A stretch of 51,110 nucleotides of DNA, from NCBI GenBank assembly GCA_963619835.1, contig CAVEYD010000003.1, positions 1 to 51,110 of the forward strand, read 5' to 3'. The translations under genes were made by a program, and so were the position numbers. Below the pieces are notes generated by a model. The model searched no databases. It was not told where the DNA came from and saw only the letters and a list, made by a program, of their open reading frames with translations. The first letter of the stretch is position 1. The number at the start of each line of letters is the position of its first letter. Source of the DNA: Fimimonas sp963619835. GTDB taxonomy: Bacteria > Bacillota > Clostridia > Christensenellales > CAG-314. This document shows, piece after piece, positions 15,834-23,524 of this stretch.

Positions 15834-16223
15834 ATGGCAGGTAAAAGAGTTGTCAGGAAAAAACGTGATATAAGAAAGGTCGAAAAAGGACAAGTTCATA
15901 TTCACGCTTCCTTCAATAACACAATTGTAACATTTACAGATATGAACGGAAACGCTCTATCTTGGTCCAGCTCCGGAAGTCTTGGTTTCCGCGGTTCTCG
16001 TAAGAGCACAGCTTTTGCTGCTCAACAAGCTGCAGAAATCGCTGCTAAAGGCGCTAAGGAATACGGAATTCGTTCTGTTGAAGTGTATGTAAAAGGTCCC
16101 GGACAAGGACGTGAATCGGCAATTCGTGCTTTGCAAACAGCCGAAATCGAAGTTACGCTTATCCGCGACGTATCACCTATTGCACACAACGGTTGCCGTC
16201 CTCCAAAGCGTAGAAGAGTATAG
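15834..16223 (+). CDS. rpsK: 30S ribosomal protein S11
   Basis: S11 lies on the platform of the small subunit near the E-site. It has 129 residues. The conserved segments HIHASFNNTIVTFTD (about residues 21-35), RKSTAFAAQQAAE and the end THNGCRPPKRRRV-like AHNGCRPPKRRRV are all intact. The ribosome binding site is GGGAGGAAG. It has the normal spacing to rpsD (18 bases). Confidence 0.97.
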   Translation: MAGKRVVRKKRDIRKVEKGQVHIHASFNNTIVTFTDMNGNALSWSSSGSLGFRGSRKSTAFAAQQAAEIAAKGAKEYGIRSVEVYVKGPGQGRESAIRALQTAEIEVTLIRDVSPIAHNGCRPPKRRRV

Positions 16224-16241
16224 TAAAAGGAGATTATCGAA

Positions 16242-16868
16242 ATGGCAAGATATACAAGCGCAGACTGCCGTCAATGCAGACGCGAAAAATGCAAACTATT
16301 TCTTAAAGGCGAAAGATGCTACTCTGAAAAATGCGCACTTACAAAACGTGGTAAAATCCCCGGAGTGCATGCAGATAGCAGAAAGAAGATAACCGAGTAC
16401 GGACTTCAGTTGAGAGAAAAACAAAAGACAAAGCGTATTTACGGACTTCAAGAAAAACAATTCCACAAGTACTACGAAGAAGCAGAACGTAGCAAGGGTG
16501 TAACCGGTGCTAACATGCTTATCTTGTTGGAACAAAGACTTGACAACGTCGTTTATCGTATGGGTATTGGTATTTCTCGTAGCCAAGCAAGACAATTTGT
16601 TAACCATGGTTTAATTACAGTAAACGGAAAGCGTGTAACTATTCCGAGTTACGAGGTAAAAATCGGTGATGTAATTTCCATTAAAGAAAACAAACAAGAA
16701 CAAGCTTTGTTTGTTGCTTTGAAGGGATCCAAAAAGCCGGCAAATCTTCCTCAATGGTTAGATTTTGAACCTGCTGACTTAACAGGAAAAGTACTTGCAA
16801 AACCGACGAGAGAAGATATCGACGCAAACATCCAAGAACACATGATCGTCGAGTTGTACTCCAAGTAA
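16242..16868 (+). CDS. rpsD: 30S ribosomal protein S4, zinc-binding form
   Basis: S4 starts small-subunit assembly and affects decoding accuracy. It has 208 residues. Cysteines C9, C12, C26 and C31 match the zinc-binding pattern known from Thermus S4 (the C+ form). An S4 RNA-binding domain runs from about residue 97 (RLDNVVYRMGIGISRSQARQ). In many Bacillota rpsD stands alone with its own leader. Here it is in the alpha cluster between rpsK and rpoA. Confidence 0.96.
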   Translation: MARYTSADCRQCRREKCKLFLKGERCYSEKCALTKRGKIPGVHADSRKKITEYGLQLREKQKTKRIYGLQEKQFHKYYEEAERSKGVTGANMLILLEQRLDNVVYRMGIGISRSQARQFVNHGLITVNGKRVTIPSYEVKIGDVISIKENKQEQALFVALKGSKKPANLPQWLDFEPADLTGKVLAKPTREDIDANIQEHMIVELYSK

Positions 16869-16889
16869 TCAAGTTAGACAAGCGTAAAC

Positions 16890-16941
16890 AACGCATCATA
16901 CGTTTTGTTTTGAGTTGCATTTGTCAACTCAAAACAGCGTT
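16890..16941 (+). promoter_or_regulatory. Strong hairpin between rpsD and rpoA
   Basis: TGTTTTGAGTTG (16906-16917) pairs perfectly with CAACTCAAAACA (16925-16936), a 12-bp stem with a 7-base loop. A further AACGC (16890-16894) can pair with GCGTT (16937-16941), directly outside. No T-run follows, and the rpoA ribosome binding site starts about 15 bases later. It is therefore more likely a processing, stability or protein-binding site than a terminator. Confidence 0.6.
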
Positions 16942-16972
16942 ACAATAAAATATTAAAGGAGATTGTTGTCCA

Positions 16973-17944
16973 ATGATGGAAATAGAAAAACCGGTAATGA
17001 CAGTTGAAGAAAGCGGCAAAAATGCAAGCATCATCAAGATCGTCGCCGAACCGTTGGAAAGGGGCTATGGTATCACTTTGGGTAATGCACTACGCAGAGT
17101 ACTATTGTCGGCACTTCCGGGAGTTGCGGTTGTAGGAATTAAAATTGATGGTGTTCAACACGAATTTTCTACTGTTTCCGGCGTAAAAGAGGACGTTACA
17201 GACATCATCCTGAACATCAAGCGCTTGGCTTTGAAGTCGGATAATGAAGCGAATGACTTCAGAAAGACAATTTCAATCAACAAAGTTGGTCCTTGCGAAG
17301 TTCATGCAAGTGACATAATAACCGACAGCGAAGTAGAAGTTCTCAACCCTGATTTATATATCTGCACTTTGGAAGAAGGCGGAGTACTCGATTGCGAACT
17401 TTATGTTGCTCGTGGTTGCGGTTACTACTCGATTGAAAAAAATAAAGAACGTAACAAGGAACTTAAGCTTAGCTACCCAATTGGTTATATACCTATCGAT
17501 TCGATTTTTGGACCTGTTAAGAAAGCAAGCTACAATGTAGAAAGTGCACGTGTCGGTCAAGATATCACTCGTGACAAATTGACATTGGAAGTAGAAACGA
17601 ACGGTGCTTTTTCCGGAAGAGAAATTGTTTCTCTCGCCGCAAAAATCATAGAAGATCACATAAAGATGTTTGTTGATCTCTCCGAAAATTTCAGTAAAGA
17701 TATCCTTATTCCGCGTGAATCGGATAATCACAGAAAGATTTTGGAAATGAACATCGACGATATGGATTTGTCTGTTCGCTCATACAACTGTTTGAAACGC
17801 GCAGGAATTCAAACTGTAGAAGATTTAACACGTCGTACCGAAGACGATATGTTGAAAGTGCGTAACCTTGGTAGAAAGTCGTTAGACGAAGTGATTGCAA
17901 AGCTTGAAAGTTACGGTCTATCTTTGAATAATAAGGATGAATAG
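16973..17944 (+). CDS. rpoA: DNA-directed RNA polymerase subunit alpha
   Basis: The alpha subunit dimerises to nucleate polymerase assembly. The 323-residue protein has the N-terminal domain with GYGITLGNALRRVLLSALPG (about residues 29-48). A C-terminal domain follows, with its helix-hairpin-helix RNLGRKSLDEV near residue 300, which contacts UP elements and activators. Two adjacent ATGs exist. 16973 is preferred since the AAGGAG lies 11 bases upstream. It is followed by rplQ after 12 bases. Confidence 0.97.
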   Translation: MMEIEKPVMTVEESGKNASIIKIVAEPLERGYGITLGNALRRVLLSALPGVAVVGIKIDGVQHEFSTVSGVKEDVTDIILNIKRLALKSDNEANDFRKTISINKVGPCEVHASDIITDSEVEVLNPDLYICTLEEGGVLDCELYVARGCGYYSIEKNKERNKELKLSYPIGYIPIDSIFGPVKKASYNVESARVGQDITRDKLTLEVETNGAFSGREIVSLAAKIIEDHIKMFVDLSENFSKDILIPRESDNHRKILEMNIDDMDLSVRSYNCLKRAGIQTVEDLTRRTEDDMLKVRNLGRKSLDEVIAKLESYGLSLNNKDE

Positions 17945-17956
17945 GAGAATTGCACA

Positions 17957-18466
17957 ATGCCAGCAAATAGAAAATTAGGAAAAGCAACTGATGCGAGATT
18001 GGCTCTTTTGAAAAATCAAGTTTCTCAACTTCTTTGGAATGGTAAGTTGGAAACAACAGAAGCTCGTGCTAAGGAAGTTCAAAAACTTGCCGAAAAGTAC
18101 ATCACGCTTGCTGTTAACTCTTACAAAGATACAGTTGAAGTTGAAAAAGAGAAGGTCGTAAACGGTAAGGCTACCACAATCAAAGTGGTAAACGATGGCG
18201 CAAACAAACTTGCAGCAAGACGTAAGCTTATGGCCGGTCTTGCAGACTTGCAAGAAAAACGTCTTCCTAAAGAAAGCGCAACCGAATACAAACTTCGTAC
18301 AAAAACGGTACGTCATCCGTTGATCGAAAAAATGTTCAACGATTATGCACCCAAGTTTGACAAGATTGCTCAAGAAAAGGGACAAAAAGGTGGCTACACA
18401 GCGGTTTACAAAATGAACCAACGTCGTGGCGACGGCGCAGAAATGGCTCTCGTAGTTGTTTTGTAA
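17957..18466 (+). CDS. rplQ: 50S ribosomal protein L17 with internal insertions
   Basis: L17 lies near the tunnel exit. N-terminal RKLGKATDARLALLKNQ and ETTEARAKEVQKL and the C-terminal GGYTAVYKMNQRRGDGAEMALV are typical. At 169 residues it is about 50 longer than the usual 113-127. The extra residues form two inserts, one after ITLA (about residues 56-84) and one after AARRKLM (about 90-112), both charged. It is the last gene of the ribosomal run, followed by a strong terminator. Confidence 0.95.
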   Translation: MPANRKLGKATDARLALLKNQVSQLLWNGKLETTEARAKEVQKLAEKYITLAVNSYKDTVEVEKEKVVNGKATTIKVVNDGANKLAARRKLMAGLADLQEKRLPKESATEYKLRTKTVRHPLIEKMFNDYAPKFDKIAQEKGQKGGYTAVYKMNQRRGDGAEMALVVVL

Positions 18467-18481
18467 TTAAAAATCAAGAAG

Positions 18482-18516
18482 AAAAAACTCGTTTCTTAAT
18501 TGAAACGAGTTTTTTT
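18482..18516 (+). terminator. Terminator of the ribosomal cluster (bidirectional)
   Basis: CTCGTTTC (18488-18495) pairs with GAAACGAG (18502-18509) around TTAATT. An A-run lies before and a 7-base T-run after, so it can serve both strands: rplQ and the convergent membrane-protein gene. Confidence 0.85.
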
Positions 18517-18592
18517 GATTTATGTGTTCTGTTTGTTTTAAATTGTCAAGACAAGGAAAACTTCGTAAAAAATTAAAAAGTTTTTTGCATTA

Positions 18593-19093
18593 TTAACATT
18601 GTTCAGTAATTTGCTTTTTTATAATGGAATCAATAACAATGCAAGCAACATTTACAAATGCACAAACAATGCAAGCGGCAAAAGAAATAGGAATAATTTT
18701 AACAAAACTCATTAAAAGAGCTGTAACAATGGCGATACAAACGGTTGCGAGTATGTCAAAAACAATAATAGTAGTATTGATACCCTTCTTTTGCTTGTGT
18801 AACGAGGTTGACTTTAGTACAATTTGCACTGCATTAAAAACGATGTATGCTATGCCGAATGGTACGCAAATTGCACTAAAGACAAAAATAAAGCCAAGCG
18901 CCTCTCCTAATTCTTGGTTTGTATTGTCGTCGCCTTCAGTAGTTGTTCCCTCGGAAGAAGAATTGTCTTGCGATGAATTGTCTTTTGACAAGGAGTCAAG
19001 TCCGGTCACTAACGAAATTGTGATAAAAACCACTAAAACAACAGCTAATATCGAAAGCAATAATGATGCTACTTTTAATTTTTGAGTACTCAT
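18593..19093 (-). CDS. Small membrane protein of unknown function
   Basis: A 166-residue protein with a hydrophobic N-terminal segment (about residues 8-30). A Ser/Asp/Glu/Thr-rich, probably extracytoplasmic stretch follows (about 33-62), then three more hydrophobic segments (about 66-90, 106-126, 134-158). I recognise no family. The start follows a TAGGGGG site. It lies 47 bases downstream of pth on the same strand, so it is probably co-transcribed. The opposite-strand frame over the same bases has no ribosome binding site and reads as a shadow. Confidence 0.6.
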   Translation of the reverse strand: MSTQKLKVASLLLSILAVVLVVFITISLVTGLDSLSKDNSSQDNSSSEGTTTEGDDNTNQELGEALGFIFVFSAICVPFGIAYIVFNAVQIVLKSTSLHKQKKGINTTIIVFDILATVCIAIVTALLMSFVKIIPISFAACIVCAFVNVACIVIDSIIKKQITEQC

Positions 19094-19140
19094 TGTGTCC
19101 CCCTAAAAGAATTTGATTTAAACACGGTAATATGCGTTTT

Positions 19141-19713
19141 TTATTTTGTTGGTAAATAGTTGTGGCGTTGCATAACAATGTCTATGTTTTCGCCTTGGAC
19201 ATATTCTTTTATGGCATTTGCGGCAGAATCAACTGCTTTGTCAAGAAGTAAGTGATCATCGGCTGACATTTGCGATAAAACAAAATCGACTAAAGCCATC
19301 GGTGTTTCTTTTTTAAAACCTACTCTTACTCGAGGGAAAGCGGTTGTTCCAAGTTTGTTTACTATATCACGCATGCCGTTGTGTGTTCCTGCAGAACCGT
19401 CTTTTCTTATTCTTAAACTTCCCATCGGCAAGTCAACGTCGTCGTAAGCAACTATTAAGTGACCTTGTTCGATTTTATATTTGTTGCACAATTCTATTAC
19501 GGCTTGTCCGGAAAGATTCATGTAAGTTGTAGGTTTAGCGACAATTACTTTTTCGCCGTTCACATGAGTGTGCGCCGTAACTGCACAGCATTCTCCCTTA
19601 TTAAATTCTGCATCAAGAAGTTTTGCGACTCTGTCTGCAACCATAAATCCCAAATTATGAAAGGTGTTTAGATATTTTTTATCCGGATTTCCCAAACCGA
19701 CAACAAGATACAT
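19141..19713 (-). CDS. pth: Peptidyl-tRNA hydrolase
   Basis: Releases tRNA from peptidyl-tRNAs that drop off the ribosome. The protein is 190 residues. N9 in GLGNP and H19 in the TxHNLGF motif match the catalytic Asn10 and His20 of E. coli. YMNLSG and YDDVDLPMG supply the other conserved Asn and Asp. The usual Arg before the catalytic His is Phe here (FHNLG). The start follows AGGA. pth and mfd are neighbours in many Bacillota, but here they are divergent, sharing a 201-base intergenic region. Confidence 0.96.
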   Translation of the reverse strand: MYLVVGLGNPDKKYLNTFHNLGFMVADRVAKLLDAEFNKGECCAVTAHTHVNGEKVIVAKPTTYMNLSGQAVIELCNKYKIEQGHLIVAYDDVDLPMGSLRIRKDGSAGTHNGMRDIVNKLGTTAFPRVRVGFKKETPMALVDFVLSQMSADDHLLLDKAVDSAANAIKEYVQGENIDIVMQRHNYLPTK

Positions 19714-19738
19714 TTAAAAATTCCTATTTTTTTATTGT

Positions 19739-19767
19739 ATTGTAGCATAGTTTTTTTATTTAGTAAA
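19739..19767 (-). promoter_or_regulatory. Promoter of pth
   Basis: On the minus strand, TTTACT (complement of 19762-19767), 17 bases, and TACAAT (complement of 19739-19744). Confidence 0.55.
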
Positions 19768-19850
19768 GATGTTTGAAAAAGATTGCTTTGGACGAATTGT
19801 GTTCGATCGATTTTTTCTTTAATCGACGAACAAGACCGAACGATAAAATG

Positions 19851-19879
19851 TTTACAAGTTACATAAAAAGTATTAAAAT
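19851..19879 (+). promoter_or_regulatory. Promoter of mfd
   Basis: TTTACA (19851-19856), a 17-base spacer and TAAAAT (19874-19879). The start codon of mfd lies 36 bases after the -10 element. Confidence 0.5.
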
Positions 19880-19914
19880 ATAGTAGAAAATCTGAAAAAG
19901 ATTTTTAAAATAAC

Positions 19915-22900
19915 ATGCTTAAGTATTTTGAAAGATTAAAAAACACACAAGCATACCAAAATTTGCTTAACACCACCCGCGATAAAAATTTTGTCGCGGC
20001 TTTTGGCGTGCAACCAAACGAAAAAGCTTTTGTTGCATCCCTTTTCTCCGACAGCATTTTGTATGTCTGTTCGGATTATGTTGAAAGTCAACGAATTTTT
20101 AGAGAAATTCAGAGTTTAACAGAAGGCAAGGCATTTTACTTGCCACATAAAGACGATGTGTTGTTATATAAGCGTAATTCGTCAAAAAATATCATATACG
20201 AACGTAACTTTGTATTGCACAAACTTTTGCAAGAGAATATCGTTGTCGTGTGTTGTGTCGAAGCACTTATGCAATATTTGCCGAGCAAAGAAAAGTTTTT
20301 GCAAGATTCGTTTGTGTTGCAACAAGGAGTTTGCTATGACACAAAACTTCTTTTAAGTCAGCTTGTAGCTTGCGGGTTTAAACGCACGGATGGCATTTCG
20401 TCGGAAGGGGAATTTACTCTCCGCGGAGATATTTTAGATATATATCTGCCATTTGATAAGCGTTACAGAGTGGATTTTTTTGATGACGAAGTAGAAAAAA
20501 TTCGTCTTGTGACGGATGAAAGTACAACGGAGATAGAAAATTTTGAAGTTTATCCGTTGTATGACACCGTTGGATTATCTTCAAAAAAATTAGAAGGTGT
20601 TCAAAAGCTTGTTAGACAGTCAAAAATCTCAAACGATGCACAAAGCAGACTGTCTGAAATTTTTTCAGAGCTTTCAGTTGCCGCCTCAAGCGGGATTGTC
20701 GACAACAATTGGCTTGTTCCTTTTGTCGATTGTCAAACAATTGCAAATTATTTGCCAAACGATACAGTAGTTATTTGGGACGAACCAAAGTTATTGAAGA
20801 GCCGAGTCGACTTTTTGAGCAACGAACACCTTCAACGCGTATCGAACTTAGCTAAGGCCGGGGAAGTCCTTCCGGTGCATTACAACAGTTTGTTGCCGGT
20901 CAAAAAAGTATTTGATTTGCCTTTCTGTCAACTTTCATTGCAGACTTTGCCCTACAAGGCGGACTTTTTTGAACCGGATGCTATTTGCAATTTAAAAACA
21001 GGGGCTGTGCCGAACTATGCCGTTTCCGAAGATACATTAGCAAACGATATAAAAAATTGGCAACAATCCAATTACCAAGTGTCGATATTTGTTGGAAGAG
21101 ACGACGTAAAACAGATAATTGACAAAATGTCGGCACTCGGCGTTTATTTGACTGATGGCATCTGTGGAACATCAGATGGCGTGATATTTCCGATTGCACT
21201 CGAACGTGGCTTTGTTTCTCACTCTAACAAGCTTGTTGTAATAGGGTCTCGCGATTTGGGACGAGGGGTAAAGAAAAAAGCTATTTCTAAGGGCAAACGC
21301 CAAGCCTTTTTGTCGGTAGAAAAGGGCGATTACGTTGTACATGAAATTCATGGTATTGGTCTTTGCGAAGGAATACAAAAGCTAAAAACCGGTGATTGTG
21401 AAAAAGATTACGTAGTTGTTTTGTATAAAAACGGCGACCGTCTTTATGTCCCCGTTGATGCGACAGACATGCTTTCTCGCTATTCCGGCGGAGACCATCC
21501 AACACTGTCTAAGCTTGGCGGTGATGATTTTTCTAAAGTAAAAGAAAAAGTTCGTAGTGGCATCAAAGCGATGTCGATAGACTTGCTTAAGCTTTATGCC
21601 GACAGAGAAAAAGCTCGTGGATTTAAATATCATATAGACGACTATCTTGCCGAAGAGTTTGGACAATACTTTCCATATCGGTTAACTGAAGACCAAGTAA
21701 AATGTCAAAAGGAAATTGTTGCCGACTTGACTTCGGAAAAAATAATGGATCGTGTTTTAGTCGGTGATGTTGGATACGGCAAAACGGAAGTCGCTATGCG
21801 TGCTGCCTTTGATGTGGTGTCTAATGGCTATCAGGTTGCAGTTCTTGCGCCCACAACAATTTTGGCAGAACAACATTTCAACTCCTTTAAAGAACGTATG
21901 TCTCATTTTGACATAAGAGTTGAGTGCTTAAACAGGTTTCGTTCGCCCGAACAACAAAAGAAAATTTTAGAGGCAACCAAGCAAGGCAAGGTCGATATTC
22001 TTATCGGAACGCATCGGTTGTTGTCTAAAGACGTAGTTTTTGATAAACTCGGTTTGCTTGTTTTGGATGAAGAACAACGCTTCGGAGTCGAACACAAGGA
22101 GACAATTAAAAATATCAAACGAAACGTCGATGTTTTGACGTTGTCGGCAACACCTATTCCACGCACGCTTCACATGGCGCTTTCCGGCATAAGAGATATT
22201 TCAACGATAACAACTCCGCCTGTTGACAGAATGGCCGTGGAAACATTTGTCGTGGAAGAAAGTGATGCGCTTATTACAGACGTTATCGCAAGGGAACTCG
22301 GCCGTGGTGGACAAGTTTTTGTTGTTTACAATCGTGTTCAATCTATCGAATCTTTTGCAAACAAAGTGTCAAATTTGGTTCCGCAAGCAAAAATTATTGT
22401 TGCACATGGGCAAATGTCCGAAAACGAGTTGGAAGATGCTGTTTTGTCGTTTGCCGAAGGAAAGGGTAATGTGCTTGTTTGCTCAACCATTATTGAAAAC
22501 GGTATAGATATTCCAAACGCAAACACAATTATAGTTGTCGATGCTGACAAGCTTGGTCTTTCGCAGCTTTACCAACTAAGAGGACGCGTTGGTCGTAGCG
22601 ATAGGCTTGCGTATGCTTATTTCTTGTACAAGCAAGATAAGGTTTTAAGCGAAGTTGCCTACAAACGGCTCGCCTCTATTACAGAATACAGTGAACTTGG
22701 CAGTGGTTTCAAAATTGCTATGAAAGATCTTGAAATAAGAGGTGCAGGCAATATTTTGGGACGAGAACAGCATGGGCACATGGTAAAAGTCGGTTACGAC
22801 ATGTATGCGCGCATGTTAAAGGAAACTGTTGCCGAATTGAAAGGCGAAAAACCCCAGCAAAAGATTTACACGGATGTCGAAGTGGACATTGAAGCTTATG

Positions 22901-23322
22901 CTTCGGAATCGTACATTCCGCGTCAAAGTGACAGGATGGACTTTTATCAACAACTTGCAGCATGCAAAGATGTTTCTGAAATCGATAAACTGCAAAAACA
23001 AATTGTTGATGTGTACGGAGCTTGTCCGATCACCGTATTGAACTTGTTTACCGTGGCGCGTCTCAAAGTTTTGGCAAACCAAGTAGGCATAAGCAAAGTT
23101 TCCGTTAGAGTAGGAAAGGGCGAATTTACATTTGCAACGAAAGAAAAAATGATGCGCAAAGAAGTGTTTGATGCATTATCGGCGGACGAACGCATACAAC
23201 CGCTTTCAGGAAGTTACGGGGTGCAATTTATTGCACATGACTTTTTACAGAAGGATCGTTTGCTAAGTTCAATGTTTGATTTTTTAAATAATGTCATTGG
23301 CAATAATGCAAATTGCAAGTAG
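19915..23322 (+). CDS. mfd: Transcription-repair coupling factor Mfd
   Basis: Mfd pushes stalled RNA polymerase off DNA lesions and recruits UvrA. The 1135-residue protein has the expected order: a UvrB-like N-terminal part, a polymerase-interacting CarD-like domain (about residues 455-520, KGDYVVHEIHGIGLCEG), and a RecG-like helicase. The helicase has Walker A GDVGYGKTEVA near residue 617, DEEQRFG near 717 and QLRGRVGRSDR in motif VI. A C-terminal regulatory domain follows. No good ribosome binding site precedes the ATG. It is followed by a foldase lipoprotein gene, as in many Clostridia. Confidence 0.96.
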   Translation: MLKYFERLKNTQAYQNLLNTTRDKNFVAAFGVQPNEKAFVASLFSDSILYVCSDYVESQRIFREIQSLTEGKAFYLPHKDDVLLYKRNSSKNIIYERNFVLHKLLQENIVVVCCVEALMQYLPSKEKFLQDSFVLQQGVCYDTKLLLSQLVACGFKRTDGISSEGEFTLRGDILDIYLPFDKRYRVDFFDDEVEKIRLVTDESTTEIENFEVYPLYDTVGLSSKKLEGVQKLVRQSKISNDAQSRLSEIFSELSVAASSGIVDNNWLVPFVDCQTIANYLPNDTVVIWDEPKLLKSRVDFLSNEHLQRVSNLAKAGEVLPVHYNSLLPVKKVFDLPFCQLSLQTLPYKADFFEPDAICNLKTGAVPNYAVSEDTLANDIKNWQQSNYQVSIFVGRDDVKQIIDKMSALGVYLTDGICGTSDGVIFPIALERGFVSHSNKLVVIGSRDLGRGVKKKAISKGKRQAFLSVEKGDYVVHEIHGIGLCEGIQKLKTGDCEKDYVVVLYKNGDRLYVPVDATDMLSRYSGGDHPTLSKLGGDDFSKVKEKVRSGIKAMSIDLLKLYADREKARGFKYHIDDYLAEEFGQYFPYRLTEDQVKCQKEIVADLTSEKIMDRVLVGDVGYGKTEVAMRAAFDVVSNGYQVAVLAPTTILAEQHFNSFKERMSHFDIRVECLNRFRSPEQQKKILEATKQGKVDILIGTHRLLSKDVVFDKLGLLVLDEEQRFGVEHKETIKNIKRNVDVLTLSATPIPRTLHMALSGIRDISTITTPPVDRMAVETFVVEESDALITDVIARELGRGGQVFVVYNRVQSIESFANKVSNLVPQAKIIVAHGQMSENELEDAVLSFAEGKGNVLVCSTIIENGIDIPNANTIIVVDADKLGLSQLYQLRGRVGRSDRLAYAYFLYKQDKVLSEVAYKRLASITEYSELGSGFKIAMKDLEIRGAGNILGREQHGHMVKVGYDMYARMLKETVAELKGEKPQQKIYTDVEVDIEAYASESYIPRQSDRMDFYQQLAACKDVSEIDKLQKQIVDVYGACPITVLNLFTVARLKVLANQVGISKVSVRVGKGEFTFATKEKMMRKEVFDALSADERIQPLSGSYGVQFIAHDFLQKDRLLSSMFDFLNNVIGNNANCK

Positions 23323-23353
23323 CTTTTAATTAAAACACATTTTTTTGTTGTTA

Positions 23354-23390
23354 CAAGCGGCAAAAGTTGTCTAAACCGCTTGCATTTTAT
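23354..23390 (+). terminator. Possible weak terminator after mfd
   Basis: CAAGCGG (23354-23360) pairs with CCGCTTG (23376-23382) across a 15-base loop, followed by CATTTTAT. The 3' arm overlaps the -35 element of the next promoter. The T-run is poor. Confidence 0.35.
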
Positions 23391-23408
23391 CCGTGATAAA
23401 TGTATAAT
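23380..23408 (+). promoter_or_regulatory. Promoter of the foldase lipoprotein gene
   Basis: TTGCAT (23380-23385), a 17-base spacer and TATAAT (23403-23408). Transcription should start near 23415. Confidence 0.7.
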
Positions 23409-23414
23409 AATTTA

Positions 23415-23524
23415 GTATAAGTGATTTTGCCGAAAGGTGAGTCGCATTAGATTAAGAACAAGTCGGAATGTCTTTGTAAGGCAATCTTGTTTGACGTTCC
23501 GCGTAAAGTTTTGGGAGTAACAAA
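23415..23524 (+). promoter_or_regulatory. Structured 5' leader, candidate pseudoknot
   Basis: A 9-bp stem, CGGAATGTC with GACGTTCCG, encloses a loop of about 20 bases. The loop contains CTTGTT, complementary to AACAAG lying just before the stem, and GGCAATC, complementary to GATT..GCC near the start of the leader. These pairings cross the main stem, so a pseudoknot is possible. I do not recognise a known riboswitch class. The ribosome binding site TGGGAG lies directly after. Confidence 0.4.

Noticed and set aside
18624..19085. A 153-codon plus-strand frame opposite the small membrane protein
   Set aside because: It has no ribosome binding site. Its composition is that expected of the antisense of a hydrophobic protein. 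The minus-strand frame has a good site and lies in line with pth.
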